Assembly (NCBI GenBank): GCA_020632575.1
Contig: JACKFH010000002.1
Location: 248,001 to 312,000, forward strand
Reading direction: 5' to 3'
DNA length: 64,000 nt
Origin: Candidatus Omnitrophota bacterium
GTDB lineage: Bacteria > Hinthialibacterota > Hinthialibacteria > OLB16
The notes beneath the pieces are model-generated. The model ran no database searches. It worked only from the letters and a program-made list of their open reading frames with translations, and was not told where the DNA came from. A program made the translations under genes and the position numbers. Shown here in pieces: positions 45,495 through 54,974 of this stretch (position 1 is its first letter; each line of letters begins with the position of its first letter).

Positions 45495-47076
45495 GTCCGA
45501 TCACAACCTCCATACAATGCGGGAACTCCAACCCAAGGAGTGTCCCACAAAAGACAGGGAGAGGTCCAGCCACCGGGTCGCGGTCTTTCTCATGATTCTG
45601 ATCGGCTTGTTGGCCTTCTCCGCTTATGCCCCCCTGTCCAGCCTTTCAACCTTACGGCTTTCACAGGCTCTGGATCCGACTCGGTCGACCTCGACCCTCG
45701 AGGTCCTTTGGGCGCTTTTGGCCTGGATTCCCCAGCAAATCCTGGGATGGCTTCACCCTCCTCCCTTTCTTGAGGCGAGCCTGTTCCCCTGTGTCGGGAC
45801 CGCGTTCATCGTGGCGCTAGGCCCTCGCGGTTGGTTGCAACCGGTGGCCTTCCTCTTCTGGGCGATCTTGTTGGGAACCGCGTCCAACGGGTTCCTCCAG
45901 ATCACCGGCCCGGACACTCTGGCGCTGGTTTTATTCACCGCCATGGGGATGTGTTTGACAGGGAGGGGAAGGGGTCTCCGACGAGCCGGTTGGGGACTGG
46001 CGGGTCTGCTTTCCGCCTCGGGCTGGGTGTTTGCCATCCCGATCGCGTTCTTCCTAGGGCTTTTTCATTTGAGGAAACTCAGGGAGGGATGGGCGTTTCT
46101 CGCGGTCGGGGTCGTTTGCAATCTCACGATCCATCTCATCCTCCAAATTCGATACCCCAATCCCGATCGGATCTCTTTCGATCCGCCATTCCTAGACTTT
46201 GTCCAATCCTGGGTCGGACTGGATCCCCCCATCCCCTGGTTTCAGGTTAAGGGGTGGCCGGGATATTTTGCGATCTTTCCAGGATCGCTGGGATTGGTGG
46301 CGGGCATTCTTGCATTCCCCGCTTCAATGGGCCTCCGGAAAGTCTGGGATTACTCGGCGGGACGAACCGTCCCCTTCCAAACTCTCATCTATCTGGCCCT
46401 TCTCGGAGTGGTCATCGCGGTTGTTGGCTTGGCTCGCCCCGGCGATACCAAGCAGCAACTTTCGATCGAGGAGGCCAATCGCAACCTTCGCACTCTTCGC
46501 TTGAAAGCCGTTAACCCGACCGTGTTCGAGATCCCCTCCGACCTCTTAGGGCCTGCTCACCTTATGTCCGAGCGAGAGGCTTTCGACTACCAATCCCACA
46601 TCCTACCCCTGCCCCCGGGCGCTTTTGAAAGGGAGGCCATGGAATCGCCTCCATCCGAACTTCCTCTCGCCACGGATTGGGTCGGGATTGAGTACAACGG
46701 GGAAAACTTTCTGAGGGTTTTTGACGAGCCACTCGATTTCCACCCCCATTACCTCCTCGACGCTTCCACCGAGGTGTGGGCGGCGACTCCGCAATTCTTC
46801 GTTGCCAACGATCCCAATCCCGGGAAGGAGCATCCAACGCTTTCTTGGAATCGAGAACCTCTAAAAAAGATCTCCGAAGGGGGACGATTGTTCCAGGATT
46901 GGAACTGGGATGGGGGCCATTTCTTTTTGTACAAGGTGCGACAGGGAAAAGAATGGGAACCGCTCGATGGGAAGTGGACAGTCGACTACTCCGGCTACCT
47001 TCTCGAATCCGATTTCAAGAAATACGGGGACCGGGTTCGCCCGCGAATCGCGACCCCGCTCAAGGATTTCTATTAA
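45493..47076 (+). CDS. Polytopic membrane protein, glycosyltransferase-C-like, unknown function
   Basis: 527 residues. A polar N-terminus is followed by about nine hydrophobic segments (VAVFLMILIGLLAFSAYAPL, PVAFLFWAILLGTASNGFLQ, GWVFAIPIAFFLGLF) and, from about residue 330, a soluble domain of about 190 residues (SIEEANRNLRTLRLKAVNPT, EREAFDYQSHILPLPPGAFE) with no known motif. The size and topology recall GT-C glycosyltransferases or undecaprenyl-linked polymerases, but the catalytic acidic loops are not evident. The start is tentative: an ATG at 45517 is equally possible, and neither has a clear Shine-Dalgarno. It converges with the DUF4175-like gene, 11 bases apart. Confidence 0.55.
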   Translation: MSDHNLHTMRELQPKECPTKDRERSSHRVAVFLMILIGLLAFSAYAPLSSLSTLRLSQALDPTRSTSTLEVLWALLAWIPQQILGWLHPPPFLEASLFPCVGTAFIVALGPRGWLQPVAFLFWAILLGTASNGFLQITGPDTLALVLFTAMGMCLTGRGRGLRRAGWGLAGLLSASGWVFAIPIAFFLGLFHLRKLREGWAFLAVGVVCNLTIHLILQIRYPNPDRISFDPPFLDFVQSWVGLDPPIPWFQVKGWPGYFAIFPGSLGLVAGILAFPASMGLRKVWDYSAGRTVPFQTLIYLALLGVVIAVVGLARPGDTKQQLSIEEANRNLRTLRLKAVNPTVFEIPSDLLGPAHLMSEREAFDYQSHILPLPPGAFEREAMESPPSELPLATDWVGIEYNGENFLRVFDEPLDFHPHYLLDASTEVWAATPQFFVANDPNPGKEHPTLSWNREPLKKISEGGRLFQDWNWDGGHFFLYKVRQGKEWEPLDGKWTVDYSGYLLESDFKKYGDRVRPRIATPLKDFY

Positions 47077-47087
47077 CCGGAACCTCC

Positions 47088-49889
47088 TCACTCGCCGGAC
47101 ATCGTTTGTCCGTACTCCGACGCGGATTGACGGTACTCTTTGGGGATCTCCGGATCCCGATACTGATTCAGATCGATCCCGGCGAGGTCTTTGGAAAGTT
47201 CTTTTCTCATCAGGGATGAGGCCGGAGTCTCGATGTGAACCGTCTCCGGATCGAGCGTGTAGGCGCTGGGGATATACTGGTTGGTTGGAGCGGTTGGACC
47301 GCCCCCCGAGCCCACAGCCTCCTCCTCGCCCTTGCCCTCATCCCCTTCCTTTTTCCCGCCTGGGGTGAAGGTGTTCGTGCTATCCTCTCCCTCGACCGTC
47401 GCCCAGGTGTCGGTTCGCCCCTTACCCCCTTTCTTGGAGACTTGGTCTCCCTCATCTTCTTCCTTGGCGCCCTTGCCCTCGCCCTCTTCTCCCTCCTTTT
47501 TCTCCCCGTCCTTTCCTTCGCCCTCATCGCCGGACTTGCCATCGCCGGGGCCAACTCCCTCGCCCTGCTTGTCTTCCTCCTCCAACTCCTCGAGTTGTTC
47601 CTCGACCGGAACTGGAAGATCCTTGCCGGTTAACTCCTTGAACGCCAATTCGAGCTCCTTATAGGCTCTCTCGCCCTCCTCCCGTGAGCGCTGGTTCCTT
47701 TCCTCCTCGCCGGCGTCCCATTGACGGAGCTGCCGGTCGATCGCCGAGTTCCCAGTCGGCTTCTTCCCGGGTTGCAACTCTCCGAGCCTCTGGACCCCTC
47801 CCGACAGCCGGTTGATCACCTGCTGGAGGCGAGTGGATAGATCCTCGATCTTCCCCTCCTCCTCCTCGCCCTTGACCGGTTCGATGTCGGAAATCGTCTC
47901 CTCCTCATTGGGATCGCCCGGCCCGCTCAGAAGCTTGTTGGCTCTCTCGTTTGCGAGAATGACGGTTTGAGTGGTCAGTTGGACAAGACGCTTTTGACGG
48001 TCCAACCAGTCGGCTTTCTCCTTCTGAGCCAAGTTGGTGTTTTCGTTAAGCGTGTCGTTCTGCTCTTGCTGCATCTTGATCAGAGCGAACAACTCGTTCG
48101 AGGTCATCTCGAAGGGATCGCCCTCGATGAATTTGATCTGGTCGCTGTCCTCCTCGGCGAAACTCCCGGGTGGCTCGAAATACAGGCGGCGCACCTCGGT
48201 CACCGAGGTGCCCATCGACCCCGGGTGGTTGTCCGCCGCAAGGAAGAAAACCCGACAGACCGGCGTGTTTTCGAAAGGTCTCAGGTCGAACAAGAACTCG
48301 CCCGCGTGCTCTTTCACCTTCCCATCCAGACGAGCCACCTCGTAAGTGGAGGTGGTCCTTCCGGGCGCGCCCGCGTAGAGCGTGATCGAATGCAGCCCGA
48401 AATCGTCCTTTGCCGTAAACCGAAGAGGGATTCGCCGGATTCTTTTCCGCGTGGAGGAGAAATCCAGATCCTGTTTCGGGAAGACCCACTCGATCTCCGG
48501 CGGCAAGTCGACCATCGCTTGAATCGGAAACTCGATGTCTCCCCGGGTCCGCACCCCCTCCGAACTCGTCCCGGATAGGACATACGCTCCGGCGCTGACC
48601 AGAGGGAAAGAGCCCTTGTAGTAATTCCCCTCGCGCCTCATCGGATAGGTCTCTTTCGAGTTGACCACGATATCGACATGGTTCATCCCCTGATTCCATT
48701 GAGTGGTGACTTCCACCGTGGTCCCGAGGGGCGCCACCGCCGCGCCCTGTCCGGCGGGCATCAGTTCAAATTTCTTCTTCATGAAGTCGGGGTAGTAGTA
48801 GGTCAGTCGAATCGAGGTCAGCTCCGGCGGAATCCGCACCTTCGCGGTGTAGGGCGGTGACTCTAACGGTCCCGCCTTGACCTGATAGGTGAGGTCGCTC
48901 TGAAGGTTTTCGAACTCGTACACAAAACTATTCGGCGGCCCGTTGTTACTCATGTCGGCGGTCTGTTGCGGAAATCCCAGCATGGAATAGGTGATCTCCG
49001 CCTCGTGAGTGCCCGGCCCCATCAAGATGCCCGAAACCTTGAAGGATTCCCCCTTGAGCACCGTGTCCACCGAGCCGGGGTTGACCACCAGCTTATGCAG
49101 CGGACGGTACGGATTCACCAGGAAATTCTCCTTGTAAAAGGTGAAAGCGTCCTTGGCGGTGAAGGGTTCGAACCGATCCAGGAACAGGGCGAAGAAGAAG
49201 ACAATGAGCGCCAATACGGATGTGACCCAAAGCGAGGTCGGAATCACCCATTTCCACAGATTTCTCTTTTTGAGGTCGATCAGAACCCGCTCGTAAAAAC
49301 CCTTGGTGTCGCTCGCGCGTCCCGAACCGGAAAGGATGTTCCGCGAGGGGATGAGGCATTCCTGAAGAATCGGGTCGGGTTCGGAGAACTCGAGGGCCGA
49401 GGTCACCGCGCTAGTCAATCGCTCGTCCTGGGAATCCAGAACGTATTCGAGCGGGTCCTCCTCCGACTTTTTCAACGCGATCCGACGGTCCTTCTTTTCG
49501 ATTCGAGCCGCTAGTTCGGGAAGCGTTTTGGGGCGACGAATCCTCGGCCATGCCCAGAACCACAGAAGGAGCAAAATGACGAGCACATGGGCGCAGTGGA
49601 AGAGGGTGACCGGATGACCGTACGGTGGATTGTAAAAGGTCCAACGCCCCGCGATGTAGATCGCGATTCCGAACACCACGAAGAGGGCCAATAACAGCGA
49701 AACGACGTAGGCCGCGTAGTTGATCCACACCAACCGATTCAGAAAACTCCGAAGCGATTTGGCGGTCTTCGGTTTCCAATCCAACACTTGTTCGGAGACG
49801 GGAACGAAGTCTTCCAAGGCACTCCCTCCGGTGAACTGCTTCGCGTCGATTTTCCGGCTGGACAATCGAGCGCTCCACCCAGATGACAT
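47088..49889 (-). CDS. DUF4175-like large membrane protein with charged C-terminus
   Basis: 933 residues from ATG 49889, which has AAAGGA at eight bases spacing. Two N-terminal helices (YAAYVVSLLLALFVVFGIAI, LFHCAHVLVILLLLWFWAW), a cytoplasmic region and a third helix (WVTSVLALIVFFFALFL) precede a long extracytoplasmic region of immunoglobulin-like beta strands (VVNPGSVDTVLKGESFKVSG). The tail from about residue 745 is low-complexity, made of Glu, Lys, Gly and Asp blocks (EEGEGKGAKEEDEGDQVSKK). This matches DUF4175 proteins, which usually sit beside MoxR ATPase and von Willebrand-factor genes; none is here. A role in envelope stress or protein complex assembly is known only by association. 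Confidence 0.68.
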   Translation of the reverse strand: MSSGWSARLSSRKIDAKQFTGGSALEDFVPVSEQVLDWKPKTAKSLRSFLNRLVWINYAAYVVSLLLALFVVFGIAIYIAGRWTFYNPPYGHPVTLFHCAHVLVILLLLWFWAWPRIRRPKTLPELAARIEKKDRRIALKKSEEDPLEYVLDSQDERLTSAVTSALEFSEPDPILQECLIPSRNILSGSGRASDTKGFYERVLIDLKKRNLWKWVIPTSLWVTSVLALIVFFFALFLDRFEPFTAKDAFTFYKENFLVNPYRPLHKLVVNPGSVDTVLKGESFKVSGILMGPGTHEAEITYSMLGFPQQTADMSNNGPPNSFVYEFENLQSDLTYQVKAGPLESPPYTAKVRIPPELTSIRLTYYYPDFMKKKFELMPAGQGAAVAPLGTTVEVTTQWNQGMNHVDIVVNSKETYPMRREGNYYKGSFPLVSAGAYVLSGTSSEGVRTRGDIEFPIQAMVDLPPEIEWVFPKQDLDFSSTRKRIRRIPLRFTAKDDFGLHSITLYAGAPGRTTSTYEVARLDGKVKEHAGEFLFDLRPFENTPVCRVFFLAADNHPGSMGTSVTEVRRLYFEPPGSFAEEDSDQIKFIEGDPFEMTSNELFALIKMQQEQNDTLNENTNLAQKEKADWLDRQKRLVQLTTQTVILANERANKLLSGPGDPNEEETISDIEPVKGEEEEGKIEDLSTRLQQVINRLSGGVQRLGELQPGKKPTGNSAIDRQLRQWDAGEEERNQRSREEGERAYKELELAFKELTGKDLPVPVEEQLEELEEEDKQGEGVGPGDGKSGDEGEGKDGEKKEGEEGEGKGAKEEDEGDQVSKKGGKGRTDTWATVEGEDSTNTFTPGGKKEGDEGKGEEEAVGSGGGPTAPTNQYIPSAYTLDPETVHIETPASSLMRKELSKDLAGIDLNQYRDPEIPKEYRQSASEYGQTMSGE

Positions 49890-49925
49890 TTTGATCGTCC
49901 TTTCCCCCGGACACAACCCAGGGGT

Positions 49926-49960
49926 AAAAAAAATCCCCCTTCCGAACGGAAGGGGGATTT
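49926..49960 (-). terminator. Terminator of the large secreted protein gene
   Basis: AAATCCCCCTTCC (49931-49943) pairs perfectly with GGAAGGGGGATTT (49948-49960) over a four-base loop; eight consecutive T follow on the minus strand (49933-49926). Confidence 0.85.
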
Positions 49961-49985
49961 GAACGTTGTTAATCGTTGCTTGCCG

Positions 49986-52901
49986 TTATTCGTACAGTTC
50001 GGTGCTGTCCTTAACCTCCGAGGGTTGGACGGCCAAGAAAGGATCGGTGATCACCTCGCCTTGGTTGGCGAGATCCTTCCCGTCGCGGATATCCTGTTCG
50101 AAGGCGATATCGTCGGCGTCGCCCCAATAATTCAGCTCCGCGCTCAGGTCGGCGTCGTGGTTCGGATCCGCCTCGCCGAAGTCGGGAGGAGTCTCCTCCA
50201 CGTTGTAGACGAAGTTCTGATAGGTCTCCTCGCTGATTCCGCCCGTGCCGTTGCCAAAGATGCTGTTGTAACCGAAGTTCGAATACTCATGTGCGGTGAC
50301 CAGCGGAGGCACGGTTCGACCGAACAGCGGGCGCGGCTGGTTGTTGAGGCTCGGCGAGCCGAAACTGACACCGACTCCCGGTTGTTGGATTTGCACTCCA
50401 TTCCCAACATTCCGAGAGATGACATTGCCCCAAAACAGGGGGCTAACATCAACCGAGAAACTCTGGGTCCGTGAGGTGATATAAACGCCGGTTCCGCTAC
50501 GACCGATCGGGAAACGTCGGGTGGCGGTCAACCCGCAAGGATTCGTTAGGGGGTTGTTACCCCCAAAATTCCTGTTGTCGAAACTCTCGCTCGGCGTACT
50601 TCGGGTGATCGTGGAACGAGCCACCAGGGGAGACATTCCGTCGATCGAAATTCCGACCAGGTTATTCGCGAACAAACTTCCCACGATCCGAAGAGCGTTC
50701 TCGTCGCGGACATTGTCCGAATCCAGTTCGTCGTCCAGCGCGTACACACCCACCTCGGCGAACTCGACACGGCTATACGAGACGCTCGAAGCTTCGGCCG
50801 AGCTGGAGCCGACATCGGGGTTGTTGAACCACAGGCCGCCCCACCGCCCTGTCGCTTCGCCGTAAACCTCATCCTCGATGTCGTTGACCGCCTGTTCGCC
50901 GGTGGATGCGACGGCGTCATACATGACAACCGGGGAGAGAATGGTCCCGAGATTCCGGGTCATGAAATCCTCGAGATCGGCCGCCGCGGCGTCTCCCGCC
51001 GGGGCGCTCCAGTTCAAGGCGGAGAAGGATCCGACGCCTTGCTGTTTCAGCCAGGAGATGAATCCGACCGCCGAGGTGTAACGGATCTCACTCGGGCCGC
51101 CTCCGACGACATTCCCGTAAAACTGAATGCCGGGGTCGTTGTTGGCGTCGGTGACGCTTCTCACCATGCCGCCGACAATTCGGTCGCCAGTGCTGTTTCC
51201 GATTGGAACTCCGGTCATCGGACTGATCAGACGACCGTTGATTTCGATAAAGGCTCGAAGGACGCCATCGCCGCGGAAGATGACAAAGTCTCCGGGACGG
51301 GTGGTCAACCGGTCGAGCTGGGAGATGGTGATCGGACGGTTGATATAGAAGTACCGGCGACCGATCCCGGACACATTCGCCGGCGCGGCGGAAAGGTCCA
51401 ACTCGGTGATCACATCGAACTGCCCCCGGACATTGTGGGTGTAATCGACCAGGGACGAGAGAGTGAATCTCCCGGAGGACCCAAAGGCCTGAGCGTCGGT
51501 GGTGAAGCAATCGAAATTCGGCGCCTCGGTCGGGGTCGGGGTCGGGCCGGTTTGGTTCTGGTTCAGGGTGATCATGTAAACGACCCCCTGTCCGCCGCCG
51601 AGCACGGGGTCATCGCCCACCGCCGCATAGATGGATCCGTTGGCGTCCATCGCTAACTCGGTCACTCGCCCTGGAATCACATTGGATGGAGTGGTCAGAT
51701 CGAGAACCTGTTGCGAAACCACCGTTCCTCCCACGCCGAAGGTCACCTTGACCAATTGCGTGTTGGATCCGTCATAGTTGGCCACAATCAGATCCGAATT
51801 CGCGTTAAACCGGCCGGAGACCGTGAACGCATTGCAAAGCGCGGTCGGATCGAGCGCGCCCAAAACCTGAGAAAGGGTTGGCGAATCGGTGTCGCTGGAG
51901 ACCGGCTCCGTGTTGTCATTGAGATCGTCCACCAGGAACACACCATTGCCCTGTCCCGAGATCATCGCCATCCGATTGGCGATGGGGAGATAGACGATGT
52001 CGCCGTGGACCGAGGGCGTCCCGGTGTTGAACGTGTAGTCCCCCGCAAGAATTGGCGCATGGATGCGCATCTCATCCGTGAAGAAATCGTTGTCCACCGC
52101 GGCGTTGTTGACCACGATGCCGGGGCTCGGAGCGCTGCGGGTGTAGGGAAGATCCTCGACCGCCCAACCCAAACAGAAATCCGATCCGGTGCCATCCGCG
52201 AAGAAAAAGGTGTTTGTGGCGCTCTGTTGCTGGAAGAAAGCCACGCTTTGAGCGCCCATCAAAACTTGGCTGAAATCGGGCGTGAAATCCGGTGTAAGCG
52301 GATTTGGCGTGGCCGGGTTGGCGAACTCGATTACCGCCGCCGCTTGAGTCGTGCCGTTCGCGAACCGCATGATGGAGGGGCCGTTCGCGCCCCCTCCAAC
52401 CGCCGCGTAAACATCGGTGGTGGTCTTGTCCACCGTCATGCCGAGGATGTATCCATCCGAGTTGTCTCGCGGGTTGCTGGCGGTCACTGTCGAAAGATTG
52501 CTGTTGGTGACATACATCGGCCCGGTCGCGGTGGCGGAGGCTTCTCGGACGAGCCCGTCCTTGGCGGTTCCGGCCACATAGCCCACGTTCGGGACAGGGA
52601 TCTTGATCAAACGTGGCGCTCCGGCGGTCGCCCGATCGCCGTTGACAGCAATGAAAATTGAACTCCCCAGGGCCGAGGCTTCGATTCCGCCCAGGTCCTG
52701 GAAGACATTCGATCCATCGATTTCCAAGACTGCGATACCATAATCCGCGTTAGCATCGTTAAGTTGCTGCGTTGTATCGATTACCGTTGGTGAGGACACC
52801 AGGAAATCGATCGCTTGTAGATTGCCCGCCTGAGCCGGAGTGAAAACGAAGAAGATGGCGCCAATCAGGAGCAGGCAAAAAGTCAAATAGGACTTGGACA
52901 T
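49986..52901 (-). CDS. Large secreted beta-propeller/beta-helix-like protein
   Basis: 971 residues from ATG 52901. AGGGG lies about ten bases upstream and the signal peptide is SKSYLTFCLLLIGAIFFVFT with PAQA before the cleavage site; longer upstream frames are rejected. Residues about 30-480 show repeated strands of a propeller-like domain (AVLEIDGSNVFQDLGGIEAS, ELAMDANGSIYAAVGDDPVL). A TPTPTEAP linker follows. From about residue 530 the sequence becomes a right-handed beta-helix-like region (ALRIVGSLFANNLVGISIDG, VISRNVGNGVQIQQPGVGVS). The helix region probably binds or cleaves polysaccharide, as in pectate-lyase-like proteins, but no catalytic set is recognised. It stands alone with its own terminator. 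Confidence 0.65.
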   Translation of the reverse strand: MSKSYLTFCLLLIGAIFFVFTPAQAGNLQAIDFLVSSPTVIDTTQQLNDANADYGIAVLEIDGSNVFQDLGGIEASALGSSIFIAVNGDRATAGAPRLIKIPVPNVGYVAGTAKDGLVREASATATGPMYVTNSNLSTVTASNPRDNSDGYILGMTVDKTTTDVYAAVGGGANGPSIMRFANGTTQAAAVIEFANPATPNPLTPDFTPDFSQVLMGAQSVAFFQQQSATNTFFFADGTGSDFCLGWAVEDLPYTRSAPSPGIVVNNAAVDNDFFTDEMRIHAPILAGDYTFNTGTPSVHGDIVYLPIANRMAMISGQGNGVFLVDDLNDNTEPVSSDTDSPTLSQVLGALDPTALCNAFTVSGRFNANSDLIVANYDGSNTQLVKVTFGVGGTVVSQQVLDLTTPSNVIPGRVTELAMDANGSIYAAVGDDPVLGGGQGVVYMITLNQNQTGPTPTPTEAPNFDCFTTDAQAFGSSGRFTLSSLVDYTHNVRGQFDVITELDLSAAPANVSGIGRRYFYINRPITISQLDRLTTRPGDFVIFRGDGVLRAFIEINGRLISPMTGVPIGNSTGDRIVGGMVRSVTDANNDPGIQFYGNVVGGGPSEIRYTSAVGFISWLKQQGVGSFSALNWSAPAGDAAAADLEDFMTRNLGTILSPVVMYDAVASTGEQAVNDIEDEVYGEATGRWGGLWFNNPDVGSSSAEASSVSYSRVEFAEVGVYALDDELDSDNVRDENALRIVGSLFANNLVGISIDGMSPLVARSTITRSTPSESFDNRNFGGNNPLTNPCGLTATRRFPIGRSGTGVYITSRTQSFSVDVSPLFWGNVISRNVGNGVQIQQPGVGVSFGSPSLNNQPRPLFGRTVPPLVTAHEYSNFGYNSIFGNGTGGISEETYQNFVYNVEETPPDFGEADPNHDADLSAELNYWGDADDIAFEQDIRDGKDLANQGEVITDPFLAVQPSEVKDSTELYE

Positions 52902-53158
52902 AAAAAAAACACCCCTTTTTTTGAGATTGAGGATTCCTTCCGACAATCCCTTTAAAAATCGACAGAAACATCGCGTTTTTAAAGGTTTTTCTCCGGATTT
53001 CTCAGCCGATGAAGACCTCCCCGCCCATTCACACAAGTGGGCAGCCTAATTATATGAAACCCGTAGAATAAGTGTCAACTAAGCCATGCTACCCGGTTCC
53101 CCAATTTGATTCCAGAGTGGGGAACCAAGGAAAAAACTAGGATTTGATCAACAGCCAG

Positions 53159-53180
53159 CCACCGTGGGAGCGGCTTCCAG
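53159..53180. repeat. Partial copy of the CCGTGGGAG repeat
   Basis: CCACCGTGGGAGCGGC at 53159-53174 matches the complement of the right arm at 17625-17650 and then diverges by one base before TCC. It sits in the gene-free 53037-53282 interval, which otherwise shows only the upstream region of the large secreted protein gene. Confidence 0.5.
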
Positions 53181-53282
53181 GGTCAGAGGGTGCGTATCCT
53201 TTTTCCGCGACAACCGGATGCTTCCTCAGCGGGTTGTTGAGAAATCCGTGTTCGGACAATCCACGAACGGGGGCCCCCTTTT

Positions 53283-54776
53283 CTACGCGAGAATCTCCCG
53301 GATCACCTGCCCGTGGACATCCGTCAGCCGCCGCTCAACTCCATTGTGATTGTAGGTCAGTCGTTCATGGTCGAGCCCCAGCAGGTGGAGCAGGGTCGCG
53401 TGAAGGTCGTAAATGGTCGTGGGGTTCTCCACCGCCCGATACCCGAATTCGTCCGTGGCGCCATAGGTGAACGGAGCTTTCACACCTGCCCCCGCAAGCC
53501 ACACGGTGAACCCTTTCGGGTTGTGGTCTCGACCCTGAGCCCCCGCTTGAAAGGTGGGCATTCGGCCGAATTCCGTGGTCCAGACCACCAAGGTGTCTTC
53601 CAGCATCCCCCGTTGTTTCAGGTCCTTGAGCAACGCCGCGCAGGGCTCGTCCAGGATGGGACCGTGGACATCATACTGCTCCTTAAGCGTCTTGTGGCCG
53701 TCCCAATTGCCCACCCCCTCCCCCATGGCGTAGGCGCCATTAAACAACTGCACGAATCGGACTCCTCTTTCGAGCAGTCGACGGGCCAAAAGGCAGTTCT
53801 TGCCGAACCGGGCTTTCAGGTCGTTCGAATCCTCCAGGCAATACATGGTGCGGGTGGATTGACTCTCATTGGAGAAGTCGCTGACCTCGGAGGCGGAGAT
53901 CTGCATCTTGGCCGCGAGCTCGTAACTCGCGATCCGGGCCGCCAAGTCGGTGTCCCCGGGGAATTTTTCCAGGTGACGGTCATTCAAGAGTTTCAGGAAA
54001 TCCCGCGTCGCCCGGTCCGCCGCGGGAGAAATGGTTGAGGGAGGAGCCAGGTTGGCGATGGGCTTGTCGGCGTTGAAAGGGGTCCCTTGGAAAACCGCGG
54101 GGAGAAATCCCGCCGACCAGTTGTTGGGCCCCGACTGAGGCACGCCTCTTGGATCGGGGATCGCCACAAAGGCCGGGAGGTTCTCCGACTCGGTCCCAAG
54201 TGCGTAGGACACCCACGCCCCCATGCTGGGGAACCCATCCAGAATGAACCCGGTGCTCATCTGGTTTTCCGCCGGGCCATGGGTGTTGCTCTTAGCGGTC
54301 ATCGAGTGAATGAAACACATGTCATCCACGAGTTCGCCAAGGCGGGGGACGAGTTCGGAGGTGTGTTTCCCAATTTCGCCTCGAGGTTTGAATTCGTAGA
54401 CATGCTGGGTCAGGTTCCCCTGTTTCCCCTGAAAAGTGACCAGGTCCTCACCGCCCGGCATGGGGCGCCCGTGATGCCGAATCAATTCCGGTTTGTAATC
54501 CCAAGTCTCGAGTTGACTACACGCGCCCGAACAGAAGATCACCAAAACCTGCTTGGCTCGGGCGGGGAAGTGGGGTGGTCTCGCGGACAGGGGGGACTCG
54601 GGGGCGATTTCGGGGCGGATCGGAGGTTTTCCCGCTTGGGCCGCCGCCCCAAGGAGACCCTCTCGAGCGAGGAGGCTAGCGAGAGCGACTCCCTGAAGTC
54701 CGTTCCCGGCCCATCTCAAGAAATCGCGCCGGTCCAATAACCGACCGCCAACTTCAGAAAGCAACGGCTCCCTCAT
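53283..54776 (-). CDS. DUF1501 family Tat-exported protein
   Basis: 497 residues. The twin-arginine leader [20 protein letters not shown] marks export of a folded protein. The body shows the sulfatase/alkaline-phosphatase-like pattern of DUF1501: [60 protein letters not shown], then [17 protein letters not shown] and [20 protein letters not shown]. Metal and formyl-type residues cannot be assigned with confidence. In Planctomycetes DUF1501 genes are usually next to a DUF1549/DUF1553 cytochrome gene; no such partner is adjacent here, though the PA14 cytochrome at 22 kb is of a related functional kind. The likely location is the periplasm. Confidence 0.88.
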   Translation of the reverse strand: MREPLLSEVGGRLLDRRDFLRWAGNGLQGVALASLLAREGLLGAAAQAGKPPIRPEIAPESPLSARPPHFPARAKQVLVIFCSGACSQLETWDYKPELIRHHGRPMPGGEDLVTFQGKQGNLTQHVYEFKPRGEIGKHTSELVPRLGELVDDMCFIHSMTAKSNTHGPAENQMSTGFILDGFPSMGAWVSYALGTESENLPAFVAIPDPRGVPQSGPNNWSAGFLPAVFQGTPFNADKPIANLAPPSTISPAADRATRDFLKLLNDRHLEKFPGDTDLAARIASYELAAKMQISASEVSDFSNESQSTRTMYCLEDSNDLKARFGKNCLLARRLLERGVRFVQLFNGAYAMGEGVGNWDGHKTLKEQYDVHGPILDEPCAALLKDLKQRGMLEDTLVVWTTEFGRMPTFQAGAQGRDHNPKGFTVWLAGAGVKAPFTYGATDEFGYRAVENPTTIYDLHATLLHLLGLDHERLTYNHNGVERRLTDVHGQVIREILA

Positions 54777-54892
54777 CTTCCCGGCATCCTCCTCTGCGTG
54801 GTTTCCAATCTTTCCCCAAGATTAGCCGACTTTTAGAATTGGCGCCACACAAAGAATCGGATGATTTGGGTCCCGATCCGCAAAAACGGGAA

Positions 54893-54921
54893 TTGGGGTT
54901 GGTCCGAAAGACCAACCCCAA
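54893..54921 (-). terminator. Terminator of the PEP-CTERM gene
   Basis: TTGGGGTTGGTC (54893-54904) pairs perfectly with GACCAACCCCAA (54910-54921) over the loop CGAAA. On the minus strand a short CCCG and TTTTT follow. It lies 54 bases after the stop codon. Confidence 0.7.
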
Positions 54922-54974
54922 ACACTTCCTGTTTATTGGCAGGCTGTTGTTCCCGCTCTTGTGTCTTAGATCGA

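Noticed and set aside
51711..52661. 316-residue plus-strand open frame opposite the large secreted protein
   Set aside because: Shadow of the minus-strand gene; composition is Arg/His/Val-rich and typical of antisense frames of G/C-rich genes.
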